From NCBI GenBank assembly GCA_964392105.1, contig CAYMPA010000125.1, positions 1-8,457 on the forward strand: a stretch of 8,457 nt of DNA. The letters are read 5' to 3'. Source of the stretch: UBA7359 sp964392105 (GTDB taxonomy: Bacteria > Pseudomonadota > Gammaproteobacteria > Eutrophobiales > Eutrophobiaceae). Position numbers and translations under genes: made by a program. The stretch's first letter is position 1. Each line of letters starts with the position of its first letter. This document shows, piece by piece, positions 1 to 7,400 of the stretch. The notes under the pieces are model-generated. The model saw only the letters and a list, made by a program, of their open reading frames with translations. It did no database searches and was not told where the DNA came from.

Positions 1-62
1 ATTTAATATTGAAAGTTATTTACTTAATAAAACTGAATTAATTTAAGGCAAGGTAATTGAGC
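1..62. other. Short A+T-rich flank, no feature seen
   Basis: The 62 bases beyond the stop of the fusion gene are A+T-rich. I find no convincing terminator hairpin and no coding frame. Confidence 0.5.
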
Positions 63-2495
63 TTATTTATTATCCAGTTGTTTAGAAATATCATCGAGTA
101 GATTTTCATTTGCTGATGCTGCTTTCTTTTTTGCATCTGCTGCCTTTGCTTTGATACGCTTCATCATGTCTGAGTGCATTTGAACCTGGGTTACGGATGC
201 AGCTTCTTCCTGTTGTTTATCCTCAAAATCGACCAAATCATTCTGGATTTGTGCATGTAATGCTTCTTCTTCCTTCTTTTTCTTGATCAGATCTGATTCA
301 TTTTCCTCTTGTGCAGATTCAGTTAATTTTTCTTTATGCACCGCATCTTCAATTTCCCGTTCAGCTTCAACAACTTTTTCTTCTGCCGCTTTTATCTCGG
401 TTTCTAACTTATCACGCTGGGCCTTGGAGCTGGTTGAATCCATTTGTTTTTCTTTTAATACTGAGGCCTGTTCAAGAGCATCCTGCTTAATTTTTTCCGC
501 TTCCAGTTTAGCCTGCTGGATTTGCTTCATAGTTTCCTGGATCTGTTTTGCCTCTTCTTCCAGTTTCAGGCGTTCTGCCTTTAACTTGGCCTCTTCTTCA
601 GCGCGCGTCTTGTCATGAGACATTTTGTACTCTTCAATTATTTTTGCAGCTTCTGCTTTGGCTGCTACGCGTGCGGCCTCTGCGGCAGCCTTTTCCTTTT
701 TGAGTTCTTCAAATTCTTTTGAGTTACGTTCGTACTGCTCAGCCAGTTTTTTACGCTCTTCTTCTATCTTGGATTTGGCTTTTGCTTGTAATTGTCTTTC
801 TCTTTCTTCATCTTCCAGCCGTTTCTTTTCGGCCTCTTGCTCCAGTTTCCTTTTCGATGCTTCAACTTCTTCCAGCCGCTTTTTCGATGCCTCAGCTTCT
901 TCTTTAATTCGTTCTGCTTCTTCTAATTGTTTTCTTGCAGCTGCTGCCTGTTGCTCCAATTTTTCACGCTCATTGCGTATCTTTTCTTCTGCCGCTTCTT
1001 TTGCCTTCTGCAACTTTTCCATGTCCTTGGCATTCTTATTATAGATTTCCTCTAATTTCTTCTTTTCCTGTTGCATCTGCTTTTCAGACTCTGCTTCCAA
1101 CTTCTTGAGTCTTGCCTCTTCCTGCTGTGCCTTCTTCTTGGCCTCAGCCTCTGCCAGCTTCTTTTGTTTCTCGAGTTTCACTCTCTCTTCTTCTAACTTT
1201 TTCTGTTTTTCTTCATACTCTTTTTTCTTTTTAACATCAGTATCATCTTTTGATTCCTCTGCCTCAGCCATTCTTATCTGCGTTGTTTCCAACTCCGCAT
1301 TCAACATTTCGACACGAACTTCCGCATTGACCTCTTCATCATGTGTAGATGCTGCTTCGGTTTTAGCAGGTTGTTTTTCTGGTTCAGGTGCTTTAGGAAC
1401 AACGGTTTGAACACCAACCGCTTCCGGGTTATTAACTAAACCACCATCCAGGTAGGTAACATCGAAACCGCGTTCCGCCAACAGGAATGTACCGGTTGAA
1501 CTACGACCACCGGTATCACAATAAAGGATATAGATCACAGAAGTATCAAGCTTATCGGTTTGCAATCGCAATGCATTTAAAGGGATATTAATACTACCTT
1601 CAATAGATGATTCCTGATGTTCGTTTGGAAATCGTACATCTAACCACTGCGCACTACCTTCGTTAACCAGTGCATCTGCTTCATCAAACTTTAGTGATTG
1701 TAAGGTTGGATTTTTAACCAGTTCAACAAAAGTATCTTTTGCAAGCTCCATTAAGACACCATCGGTTATCATCGTAATGGTGGCGTTTCGTGTCGACTCA
1801 GAAATCAATGCTTCTTCACCAAAACTATCACCGACCTTTAGTTCGGCCAGCTTGACATCATTACTTTTTGGAGACGGTTTTCGGGAAACGGCGCATCGTC
1901 CCTCAGAAATAATATAATAATGTTCGCCTGGATCGCCTTGCTTAATAACAACATCCCCAGCACTAAACTCTATAGGTTCAAGTAACGCAAATAATTGATG
2001 GATATTGGCCATCGGCATACGAGAAAATAATTCTGACTGCAACATCTGTGTCATCCAGTCAGTGTCATCATCGACACCATCAACGATATCGACCTCCATG
2101 TCAGCTGCAGGCCTTAATGTTGGATCGGTCGCTGTTTCCTGGGCCAATACCAGGAGTTGATCGAGATTATTGCGATCAACCATTAAGACCTTCAGTGGTG
2201 TTTTGGCTTTTGCAGAGAATTGTCGTGGTTGTAATTGCGCCAGAGCGTATTTTGCCCTGTCACTATCACTCTGGATTATGCTATCGACCTGTTTATTCGC
2301 GTGTAATTCAATTTCACCTTCCAGCAAATAATACGAATAATTATCCTTATCGCCTTGTTTGAAGATAAATCTTGATTTCTTAACATCCATGATCTTGGCA
2401 CGCTCAAACAATCTTGTTTGAAGATTCTGAGGTAATTCATTGATTGGTATGAGTTCTTTAATTCGCTCTTGGAGCTGATTGTTTGCTTCTGACAT
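63..2495 (-). CDS. Tandem cyclic-nucleotide-binding / rhodanese / long coiled-coil fusion protein
   Basis: 810 residues, no signal peptide or membrane segment, so probably cytoplasmic. Residues about 15-125 form a first cNMP-binding fold (IFKQGD near 44-49) that lacks a recognisable phosphate-binding cassette. Residues about 153-262 form a second one with the cassette present (FGEEAL at 225-230, Arg236 in TRNAT), so only this domain is likely to bind a cyclic nucleotide. Residues about 270-355 are a rhodanese domain (WLDVR at 284-288) with active-site loop CDTGGRS at 326-332; the cysteine is kept, so persulfide or sulfur transfer is possible. A Pro/Glu/Lys linker follows, then from about 377 to the end there is no Gly or Pro, only Lys/Glu/Ala/Gln-rich heptad-like helix, predicted as a very long coiled coil. 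The ATG is chosen because the first domain starts soon after it; no good Shine-Dalgarno is seen. A TATAAT-like box lies at 2519-2524 on this strand. It is divergent from the membrane-protein gene. Domain calls are firm; the cellular role is unknown. Confidence 0.9.
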   Translation of the reverse strand: MSEANNQLQERIKELIPINELPQNLQTRLFERAKIMDVKKSRFIFKQGDKDNYSYYLLEGEIELHANKQVDSIIQSDSDRAKYALAQLQPRQFSAKAKTPLKVLMVDRNNLDQLLVLAQETATDPTLRPAADMEVDIVDGVDDDTDWMTQMLQSELFSRMPMANIHQLFALLEPIEFSAGDVVIKQGDPGEHYYIISEGRCAVSRKPSPKSNDVKLAELKVGDSFGEEALISESTRNATITMITDGVLMELAKDTFVELVKNPTLQSLKFDEADALVNEGSAQWLDVRFPNEHQESSIEGSINIPLNALRLQTDKLDTSVIYILYCDTGGRSSTGTFLLAERGFDVTYLDGGLVNNPEAVGVQTVVPKAPEPEKQPAKTEAASTHDEEVNAEVRVEMLNAELETTQIRMAEAEESKDDTDVKKKKEYEEKQKKLEEERVKLEKQKKLAEAEAKKKAQQEEARLKKLEAESEKQMQQEKKKLEEIYNKNAKDMEKLQKAKEAAEEKIRNEREKLEQQAAAARKQLEEAERIKEEAEASKKRLEEVEASKRKLEQEAEKKRLEDEERERQLQAKAKSKIEEERKKLAEQYERNSKEFEELKKEKAAAEAARVAAKAEAAKIIEEYKMSHDKTRAEEEAKLKAERLKLEEEAKQIQETMKQIQQAKLEAEKIKQDALEQASVLKEKQMDSTSSKAQRDKLETEIKAAEEKVVEAEREIEDAVHKEKLTESAQEENESDLIKKKKEEEALHAQIQNDLVDFEDKQQEEAASVTQVQMHSDMMKRIKAKAADAKKKAASANENLLDDISKQLDNK

Positions 2496-2579
2496 CGTTT
2501 TTCAGAAAATATTGAATAATTATAATATAGGTATTCGCTATTATTGTTTACTGGCCAATCCGGACCATTGTTTAGTTAT

Positions 2580-2617
2580 ATTTATAGACTGAATTTATCA
2601 GGTTTTCAGCTATAAAT
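2580..2617. repeat. Bulged 12-bp inverted repeat in the divergent promoter region
   Basis: Left arm ATTTATAG-A-CTGA (2580-2592) pairs with right arm TCAG-CTATAAAT (2606-2617): twelve base pairs with one unpaired A and a 13-nt loop. It sits between the start of the minus-strand fusion gene and the promoter-like boxes of the plus-strand gene. It could be a regulator site or an RNA hairpin in a leader; the sequence alone does not decide. The pairing is seen directly, the function is inferred. Confidence 0.4.
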
Positions 2618-2635
2618 CAGTATTACATGATAAGC

Positions 2636-2663
2636 TTGAATTGTCAGTAGTGTTGCCTATAAA
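2636..2663 (+). promoter_or_regulatory. Candidate sigma70 promoter for the membrane-protein gene
   Basis: TTGAAT (2636-2641) and TATAAA (2658-2663) are separated by 16 nt. Transcription would start near 2670, giving a leader of about 40 nt before the ATG at 2710. The region is A+T-rich, so chance matches are possible. Confidence 0.4.
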
Positions 2664-2709
2664 AGACAAACCATTTTAACCCTATAACTCAATTTCCAGA
2701 TATTTTTGA

Positions 2710-3408
2710 ATGATGTTAAGCCAGCTATTCAGCCTTGAAAACGCCTTGAATCTGGACTACCGGATTTTGTGCATCGTAGGAATATTACTGTTCCTGAGCC
2801 TGGTATTTATTGCGCTTGGTTTAAGACGATTTATAAGGGGTAAGATTATTATCGCAAGCATCCAGAGTCTGTCTGGTATTTCCCTGTTGCTTGCAGGAAT
2901 GCTATTTCTTTCCATAGCTATAAACCTGTACAGTTATGATCGATTGACCTATGAACAAGCCATTGCTGATCTAAGATTTAAACAAGTTGATAAGCAACGA
3001 TTCCAGGTAGAAATTTCATATCAAGATAATAATGAAGTTGATGAATTTTTAATCAAAGGCGATGAATGGCAAATAGATGCTCGTGTTATTAAATGGCAAG
3101 GTTGGGCACAGATATTAGGATTGAATGCACAGTACCGTTTGGAAAGAATAAGTGGACGGTATACCGATATCGAAGATGAACATCAAAAAACACGAACTGT
3201 TTATTCACTTGGACCAAGTGATGAAATCGATTACTGGAAATTAATTAATAACTATAAACGGTGGTTGCCCTGGGTAGATGCCTATTATGGCAGTGCGACT
3301 TATCTGCCCATGTCAGATAATGCATCATACTCCGTATCCCTCACACAAACTGGATTGATCGCCAGACCACTTGATACCAATACGGAAGAAAAAACAAGAC
3401 TTTGGTAA
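2710..3408 (+). CDS. Two-helix inner-membrane protein, uncharacterised family (often labelled 'multidrug transporter')
   Basis: 232 residues. Two hydrophobic helices at about 17-38 and 46-74 are separated by a short basic loop (RRFIRGK, 39-45). A soluble domain of about 155 residues follows, with family-like motifs GDEWQIDARV (117-126), WQGWAQILGL (129-138), LPWVDAYYGSATYLPM (186-201) and a tail TQTGLIARP (212-220). I recognise this as a gammaproteobacterial family whose members are often named as efflux pumps; two helices and no transporter core make that name doubtful, so the function is unknown. The loop between the helices is strongly basic, which favours a cytoplasmic loop and both ends in the periplasm. 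Two ATG codons abut (2710 and 2713), neither with a clear ribosome site. The family, as I recall it, ends close to the ARP motif; here an extra tail (LDTNTEEKTRLW) follows it, and the same gene end is duplicated at 4351-4389. Confidence 0.8.
   Translation: MMLSQLFSLENALNLDYRILCIVGILLFLSLVFIALGLRRFIRGKIIIASIQSLSGISLLLAGMLFLSIAINLYSYDRLTYEQAIADLRFKQVDKQRFQVEISYQDNNEVDEFLIKGDEWQIDARVIKWQGWAQILGLNAQYRLERISGRYTDIEDEHQKTRTVYSLGPSDEIDYWKLINNYKRWLPWVDAYYGSATYLPMSDNASYSVSLTQTGLIARPLDTNTEEKTRLW
3355..3392 (+). repeat. Direct repeat copy 1 (3' end of the membrane-protein gene)
   Basis: This 38-nt stretch encodes LIARPLDTNTEEK within the gene. It matches 4351-4389 at 36 of 39 aligned positions; the first 22 bases are identical, followed by two substitutions and one single-base indel. 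The copies have the same orientation, start 996 bp apart and bracket the toxin-antitoxin operon. Confidence 0.85.
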
Positions 3409-3463
3409 TTCATGCGTTTCTGAATTAATATTTCAGCAAAATACTGTACAAGTGCTCACTGTC

Positions 3464-3488
3464 TTTTATTATTATTCTAATAATAAAA
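3464..3488. terminator. A+T-only hairpin between the convergent genes, possible weak bidirectional terminator
   Basis: TTTTATTATTA (3464-3474) and TAATAATAAAA (3478-3488) are perfect inverted arms of 11 bp around a TTC loop. It ends 3 nt beyond the antitoxin stop codon and 55 nt after the membrane-protein stop. With no G-C pairs and no clear T-run after it, it would be weak as an intrinsic terminator; position is the main argument. Confidence 0.4.
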
Positions 3489-3491
3489 GTA

Positions 3492-3797
3492 TCACGCTGC
3501 TTTGTGGATGCTTACTTCAACATGCTGTCCCACACGCGCCAACATATTAATTAGTTTATCAACTGAGAATAGGTCAATTTTACCTTGGTAAATTTCACTA
3601 ATACGAGGTTGCGAAACATTAAATCGTTTCGCTGCCTCTCCCTGAGTAATACCTTCAGATTTTATATAGGATTTAATTGCCGCAATTAACTTGGAACGTA
3701 CCAACAGATTTTCGGCTTCTACTCGTTCAAAACCCAAATCGGTAAATACATTTCCGGTAGATTCATTAATCAAATTCTGCTTATCTTTTTTGCTCAT
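3492..3797 (-). CDS. XRE-family helix-turn-helix antitoxin
   Basis: 101 residues. The DNA-binding helix-turn-helix lies at about 49-72 (ITQGEAAKRFNVSQPRISEI), with recognition helix around VSQPRISEI. The N-terminal stretch with GNVFTDLGF (15-23) is typical of the HTH_37-type antitoxins paired with Gp49/RelE-type toxins. It is expected to bind and neutralise the upstream toxin and repress the shared promoter. It starts 11 nt after the toxin stop codon, so the two genes are co-transcribed, with its own ribosome site. The toxin-first order is that of HigBA-like modules. Function is assigned from family and context; the likely operator is the dyad at 4127-4144. Confidence 0.88.
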   Translation of the reverse strand: MSKKDKQNLINESTGNVFTDLGFERVEAENLLVRSKLIAAIKSYIKSEGITQGEAAKRFNVSQPRISEIYQGKIDLFSVDKLINMLARVGQHVEVSIHKAA

Positions 3798-3803
3798 GAT
3801 TAT

Positions 3804-3811
3804 TTCTCTTA
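3804..3811 (-). promoter_or_regulatory. Ribosome binding site of the antitoxin gene, overlapping the toxin stop
   Basis: On the minus strand AAGAGA (3810-3805) shares its first bases with the toxin TAA codon (3811-3809) and lies 7 nt before the antitoxin ATG. This supports translational coupling and the chosen antitoxin start. The toxin itself has no comparable site, which would favour antitoxin synthesis. Confidence 0.55.
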
Positions 3812-4117
3812 AATGAGTTTTAATCGTGCCTTGGCTAAATCAATATCTTTCTTCGGTGTCTTTTGTGTTTTCTTATAAAATGCATGCAATACATACACAG
3901 TTTCATGTAATTGGGTGATATATATCACCCGGAATTCACCATCCTTATGTAGTCGGATTTCCCGAACACCGGGACCAACACTGCGCATTGGTTTCCAATC
4001 TGAAGGCTCGAAACCTAATTGGATCTGGCTAAGCTGATAGCCTGTTTCCCGTTTTATCTGTTCTGGAAATTCTCGAATTTCATTCAGTGAATTTCCAACA
4101 AACTTCAATGATTTCAT
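3809..4117 (-). CDS. Type II toxin, RelE superfamily Gp49/HigB-like
   Basis: 102 residues from the ATG at 4117-4115. A TTG two codons upstream (4123-4121) is open but overlaps the likely -10 box, so the ATG is preferred. Family motifs are in order: EFPEQIK (16-22), the G-Y-Q-L-x-x-I-Q-x-G stretch (26-35), WKPM (41-44), VGPGVREIR (47-55), FRVIY (62-66), VLHAFYKKTQKTP (76-88) and a C-terminal helix with DIDLAKAR. This matches phage-derived Gp49-like members of the RelE/ParE superfamily in length and motifs. Related toxins cut mRNA at the ribosome; activity of this one is inferred. It is first in a two-gene operon with the XRE antitoxin. The pair lies between two copies of the neighbouring gene's end, suggesting it arrived by insertion. 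Which RelE subfamily it belongs to is less certain than the toxin call. Confidence 0.88.
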   Translation of the reverse strand: MKSLKFVGNSLNEIREFPEQIKRETGYQLSQIQLGFEPSDWKPMRSVGPGVREIRLHKDGEFRVIYITQLHETVYVLHAFYKKTQKTPKKDIDLAKARLKLI

Positions 4118-4122
4118 AAACA

Positions 4123-4150
4123 ATGATATACGTAATCACGTATAAATCAA
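4123..4150 (-). promoter_or_regulatory. Toxin-antitoxin promoter with embedded 18-bp operator dyad
   Basis: On the minus strand TTGATT (4150-4145) and TATCAT (4128-4123) are spaced by 16 nt. Between and touching them is the perfect palindrome TATACGT-GATT-ACGTATA (4144-4127), 7-bp arms with a 4-nt centre, 9 bp upstream of the toxin ATG. A dyad at this place is what an autorepressing XRE antitoxin would use. Transcription would begin about 6 nt after the -10 box, at or next to the ATG, so the toxin message may be leaderless. Confidence 0.6.
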
Positions 4151-4350
4151 CTTGATATTTCCAAATTGCACATAACTGATTATGCGAGTATGGGTGGAAT
4201 TAAAAGACATACACAAATGCGGCATAAGCAAGCTCCTTTTGCTGACTATCTAAATTCCGTCTAAAATTTTAACCTTAACAGTGATTTACGAATATCGTGA
4301 TGGAATGCATTTAAAAACGATTAAATCACAATGTTCACATTGTGTCACAT
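4151..4350. other. Non-coding stretch upstream of the toxin-antitoxin operon
   Basis: No open frame with coding character is visible on either strand. The only structure I can support is the dyad CACAATG-TTCA-CATTGTG (4327-4344), perfect 7-bp arms with a 4-nt centre, ending 6 nt before direct repeat copy 2. I looked for an integron attC site and for terminal inverted repeats of an insertion sequence and found neither. Confidence 0.5.
4327..4344. repeat. 18-bp perfect inverted repeat at the right boundary of the putative cassette
   Basis: Arms CACAATG and CATTGTG flank TTCA. It has the same 7-4-7 geometry as the operator-like dyad at 4127-4144 but an unrelated sequence. It could be a protein binding site or a short hairpin; there is no T-run suggesting a terminator. 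Confidence 0.45.
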
Positions 4351-4389
4351 TTGATCGCCAGACCACTTGATATCAATAACTGAAGAAAA
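4351..4389 (+). repeat. Direct repeat copy 2: remnant 3' end of the membrane-protein gene
   Basis: Near-identical to 3355-3392. Read in the corresponding frame it encodes LIARPLDINN followed by TGA at 4381-4383, that is, a plausible natural end of the gene, and it is followed within 11 nt by a terminator hairpin. This suggests copy 2 is the original gene end, displaced by insertion of the intervening segment, but the reverse cannot be excluded from one sequence. Confidence 0.8.
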
Positions 4390-4393
4390 TATT

Positions 4394-4426
4394 AAATCAT
4401 GGTGAGATAAACTCTCACCATGATTT
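4394..4426 (-). terminator. Strong hairpin terminator, probably of the RTX gene
   Basis: Perfect 14-bp stem: arms 4394-4407 (AAATCATGGTGAGA) and 4413-4426 around a 5-nt loop TAAAC. It lies 22 nt past the RTX stop codon; on the minus strand it is followed by a T-rich run (AATATTTTCTT). On the plus strand it would also fall just after the ancestral end of the membrane-protein gene (TGA at 4381-4383), so it may once have served both convergent genes. Confidence 0.75.
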
Positions 4427-4448
4427 ACATATAATGCCTAGAGCACCT

Positions 4449-7400
4449 TTAAGGGCTCCAGGCAGCAGCAATTACAGGTAAAACATTATCAACTGTAGTT
4501 TGATCAATGTTCAAATCACCCGCAGCTTGAACATCAAAAACAGCCATAGCATCAACAAGCTGCTGAACTTGGTTTTCTAACAAAGTGTAACCATCATCGT
4601 TGGTTGTAAAAACTTCGACTTTCCTGGAATCATTTTTATACCAGTCTTCTATTATTAACCAGTCAAATGTATCCCTGATACCTATATTTAGATTTTTGTT
4701 TTCTTGCCAAAACCATAACTCATCATGGTTGGCACTGAAGAACTGTACTTGATCATTTGTTCCGCTACTTTCTTTAATTGTGTCTAAAATATCATTTCGA
4801 CCAAAGTAAAAGGTATCATCACCTTTGCCGCCTTCCATTATATCTATTCCAATACCACCAGATAAAATATCATCACCATTACCTCCTTTTAATAAATCAT
4901 CTCCATTTCCACCAACTAGAAAGTCATCACCCCTGCGAGCTGTTATTTTATCGTTACCATCATCACCCAGAAATAATTCTGCTTTTGAACTGCCCGTTAA
5001 TGAGTCATTGCCGGTTGTGCCAATAATGGGAATTAAAGCAATATCATCAATATTAACTACAGTGCTATCTGCAAATTGTATTGTCTCAACAGGAGAATTA
5101 CTTACACCGCTTGATATATCAATATCAATACCCTGGCCTGGAATCTCTACTCCGCTACTATCCAAGAAACGAATTGATATGACTTCATCAGTGTCAGTAT
5201 CTTTTGTAACTCTTATATTATTTTGATTAATACCTGCTCCGAAAATGATCTTATCAATCCCACCATCTTCTTGAATAGAATCTAGGCCATCATCCACATT
5301 ATAAAAATAGGTATCATTGCCTATCCCACCTTCAAGAGAATCGTTTCCTAGTCCACCCGTTAGTGAATCATCGCCTGATGATCCAGATAAGGTATCATTT
5401 ATACTAGTTCCTTCTAATGTATCATTCCCACCTGTACCAATAAACGTGAACCCTCGGCTAACCAATTGTTCATAAGTCAATGTGACTCCATCAACAAATT
5501 CATAAAACTGCACTGCTCTTGTTCCAAGCACATCGTCCTTATTAAAATTGTCTAAAAGTATCTCGATATTTGGAATATCGTATCTCAGAACAAGTTGATT
5601 GGAATTAAAACGCAATGAGTAACTATCACTACTAAGCCCGTTGAAGAGGGCCAATGTATTCTCCTCGCCAACATCTGATAAATCACTAATACTATTATTT
5701 AAACCAGAAACAGTTAATTCGTATCTATCATCCCCCTGTCCTCCATCTAAAGTGTTGGAACCGAATTGAACAGAAAGAATATCGTTACCATCTCCACCAA
5801 TAAGAGTATTGGTGCCGAAATAAGAAGTTATAAGATCATCCCCACTTCCTCCAATAAGAAGATCATCACCATCATTACCTCTGATTATATCATTGCCTAT
5901 GCCACCATTGATAACATCATTCTGATTTGACCCAGTCAAATCATCTGCTCCTGCACCGCCTATAATTTCAGTGCTACCACCATTTGAACTGTCTACAATA
6001 TCATTACCACTACCAACATCGACAAAACTCCCGGTGGTAACATTATTCAAATTAACAATATCATCACCAGCACCTGTAACTAAATTATAAACACCATAAG
6101 ACATTGTAAATTCATCATTTCCAGAACCAGATGTAATCGTCAAGTTATTAATAGCAGAAGTATTGTCTCTGAATTTATTATTGCCATTACCAAGATCGAT
6201 AACGTCATCAGATAATGATGAAAAGAGTACATCATCATTCCCATCACCATAAATAATGGCAACGCCTGTGGATGAGCCATCAATTGTTACGTTGTTATTG
6301 TTGCCTTGACTTGCATCAATAGAAACATTAGAGGCATTACCAGACACACTAATTGTATTAGTACCGCCTCCAACATTAACCGAAATATTATTCCCCCCTA
6401 TAATAACTAATCCAACATCTCCAGAACCCAACAAATTTATATTATGTCCTTGGCCACCTGAAATCGTAACGCTTGAAATACCTGATGTTGAGGTAATTGA
6501 GCTACTTCCTCCAATAATACTAAACGTATCATTTCCATTACCCGAATTTATATTAAAATTTCTATTAAGATTTAAATATTGGTCATCTCCAGAGCCTGTT
6601 GTTACATTATTAATACTACCTAATGGTGGAGTAGGTTCTCCTAAAAAGCCACCCGAAATAATATTGTTACCACTTCCCAAGTCTGCATCACCACCCCCGC
6701 TTGTAGAAACACTCAAAAAATCGTTACCACTACCCGTCTCCAGTTGATAACCTGTTGCACCTTGGAATGTGACCCCATTAGTACCATTACCTAAAGTGAC
6801 ATTAGCAGATATTCCTTTTACAACAATGGTATTATTACCGTCTCCGGCAGTGATAATATGAGTGCTATCTAAATCAGGAATTTGTGTGTTATTTGTAGTG
6901 TACTGATTATCACCGCCTTTCAATGAGGCAACAATCGTACTGCCAGTCTGGTTTGCGGTAATAATATCATTACCTTCACCCGTATTGATTATTGCATCCA
7001 TTTTTTGTCCAACAGTTATATTATGATGTCCATCTCCAAGTGTTATATTCGCGGTACCTTCACTCACGCTAATTGTTTTATTTCCAGAATCATTTGTGAT
7101 TGTAAAGTCACCGCCATCTAAAGATACTATGTCGTTTCCGGTTCCCAGATCTAAATTGGCAGTATAACTATTTGCATTAATAATATTGTCAGCGAAAATA
7201 TCATCTCCATCTCCCAAATCAACATTAACAATGACGTCACCCGTAATATTGACTGTATAAGACACAATGTCATTTCCATTTCCGGCATATACATCTCCAA
7301 TGATATTGCCAACTTTTAATTCGCCACCTGAATGACTATAAGTAATGCGATCATCCCCCTCTCCAGAATATATTGTGTGATTTCCAACAGCGGCACCACT

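Noticed and set aside
283..1410. Plus-strand open frames rich in Ser/Phe/Cys/Ala (283-618, 625-1044, 719-907, 1105-1410)
   Set aside because: They are antisense to the Lys/Glu-rich coiled coil, whose codons give few stops on the opposite strand; no protein-family features are seen.
2048..2362. Plus-strand open frame of 104 codons
   Set aside because: It overlaps the well-supported cNMP-binding domains on the other strand and has no recognisable motifs.
4121..4123. TTG as the toxin start
   Set aside because: It overlaps the likely -10 box and would add only two residues before an in-frame ATG that suits the family's N-terminus.
4201..4350. Possible integron attC site next to the toxin-antitoxin operon
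   Set aside because: No matching pair of RYYYAAC and GTTRRRY cores in the expected arrangement was found; TTTTAAC and CCTTAAC fail at the first base.
3393..4350. Insertion sequence carrying the toxin-antitoxin genes
   Set aside because: There is no transposase and no terminal inverted repeats, and a 38-39-bp flanking repeat is far longer than usual target-site duplications.
4778..5226. Two plus-strand open frames rich in His/Tyr or Ser/Pro
   Set aside because: They are antisense to RTX nonapeptide coding; the composition simply reflects the repeated Gly-Asp codons.
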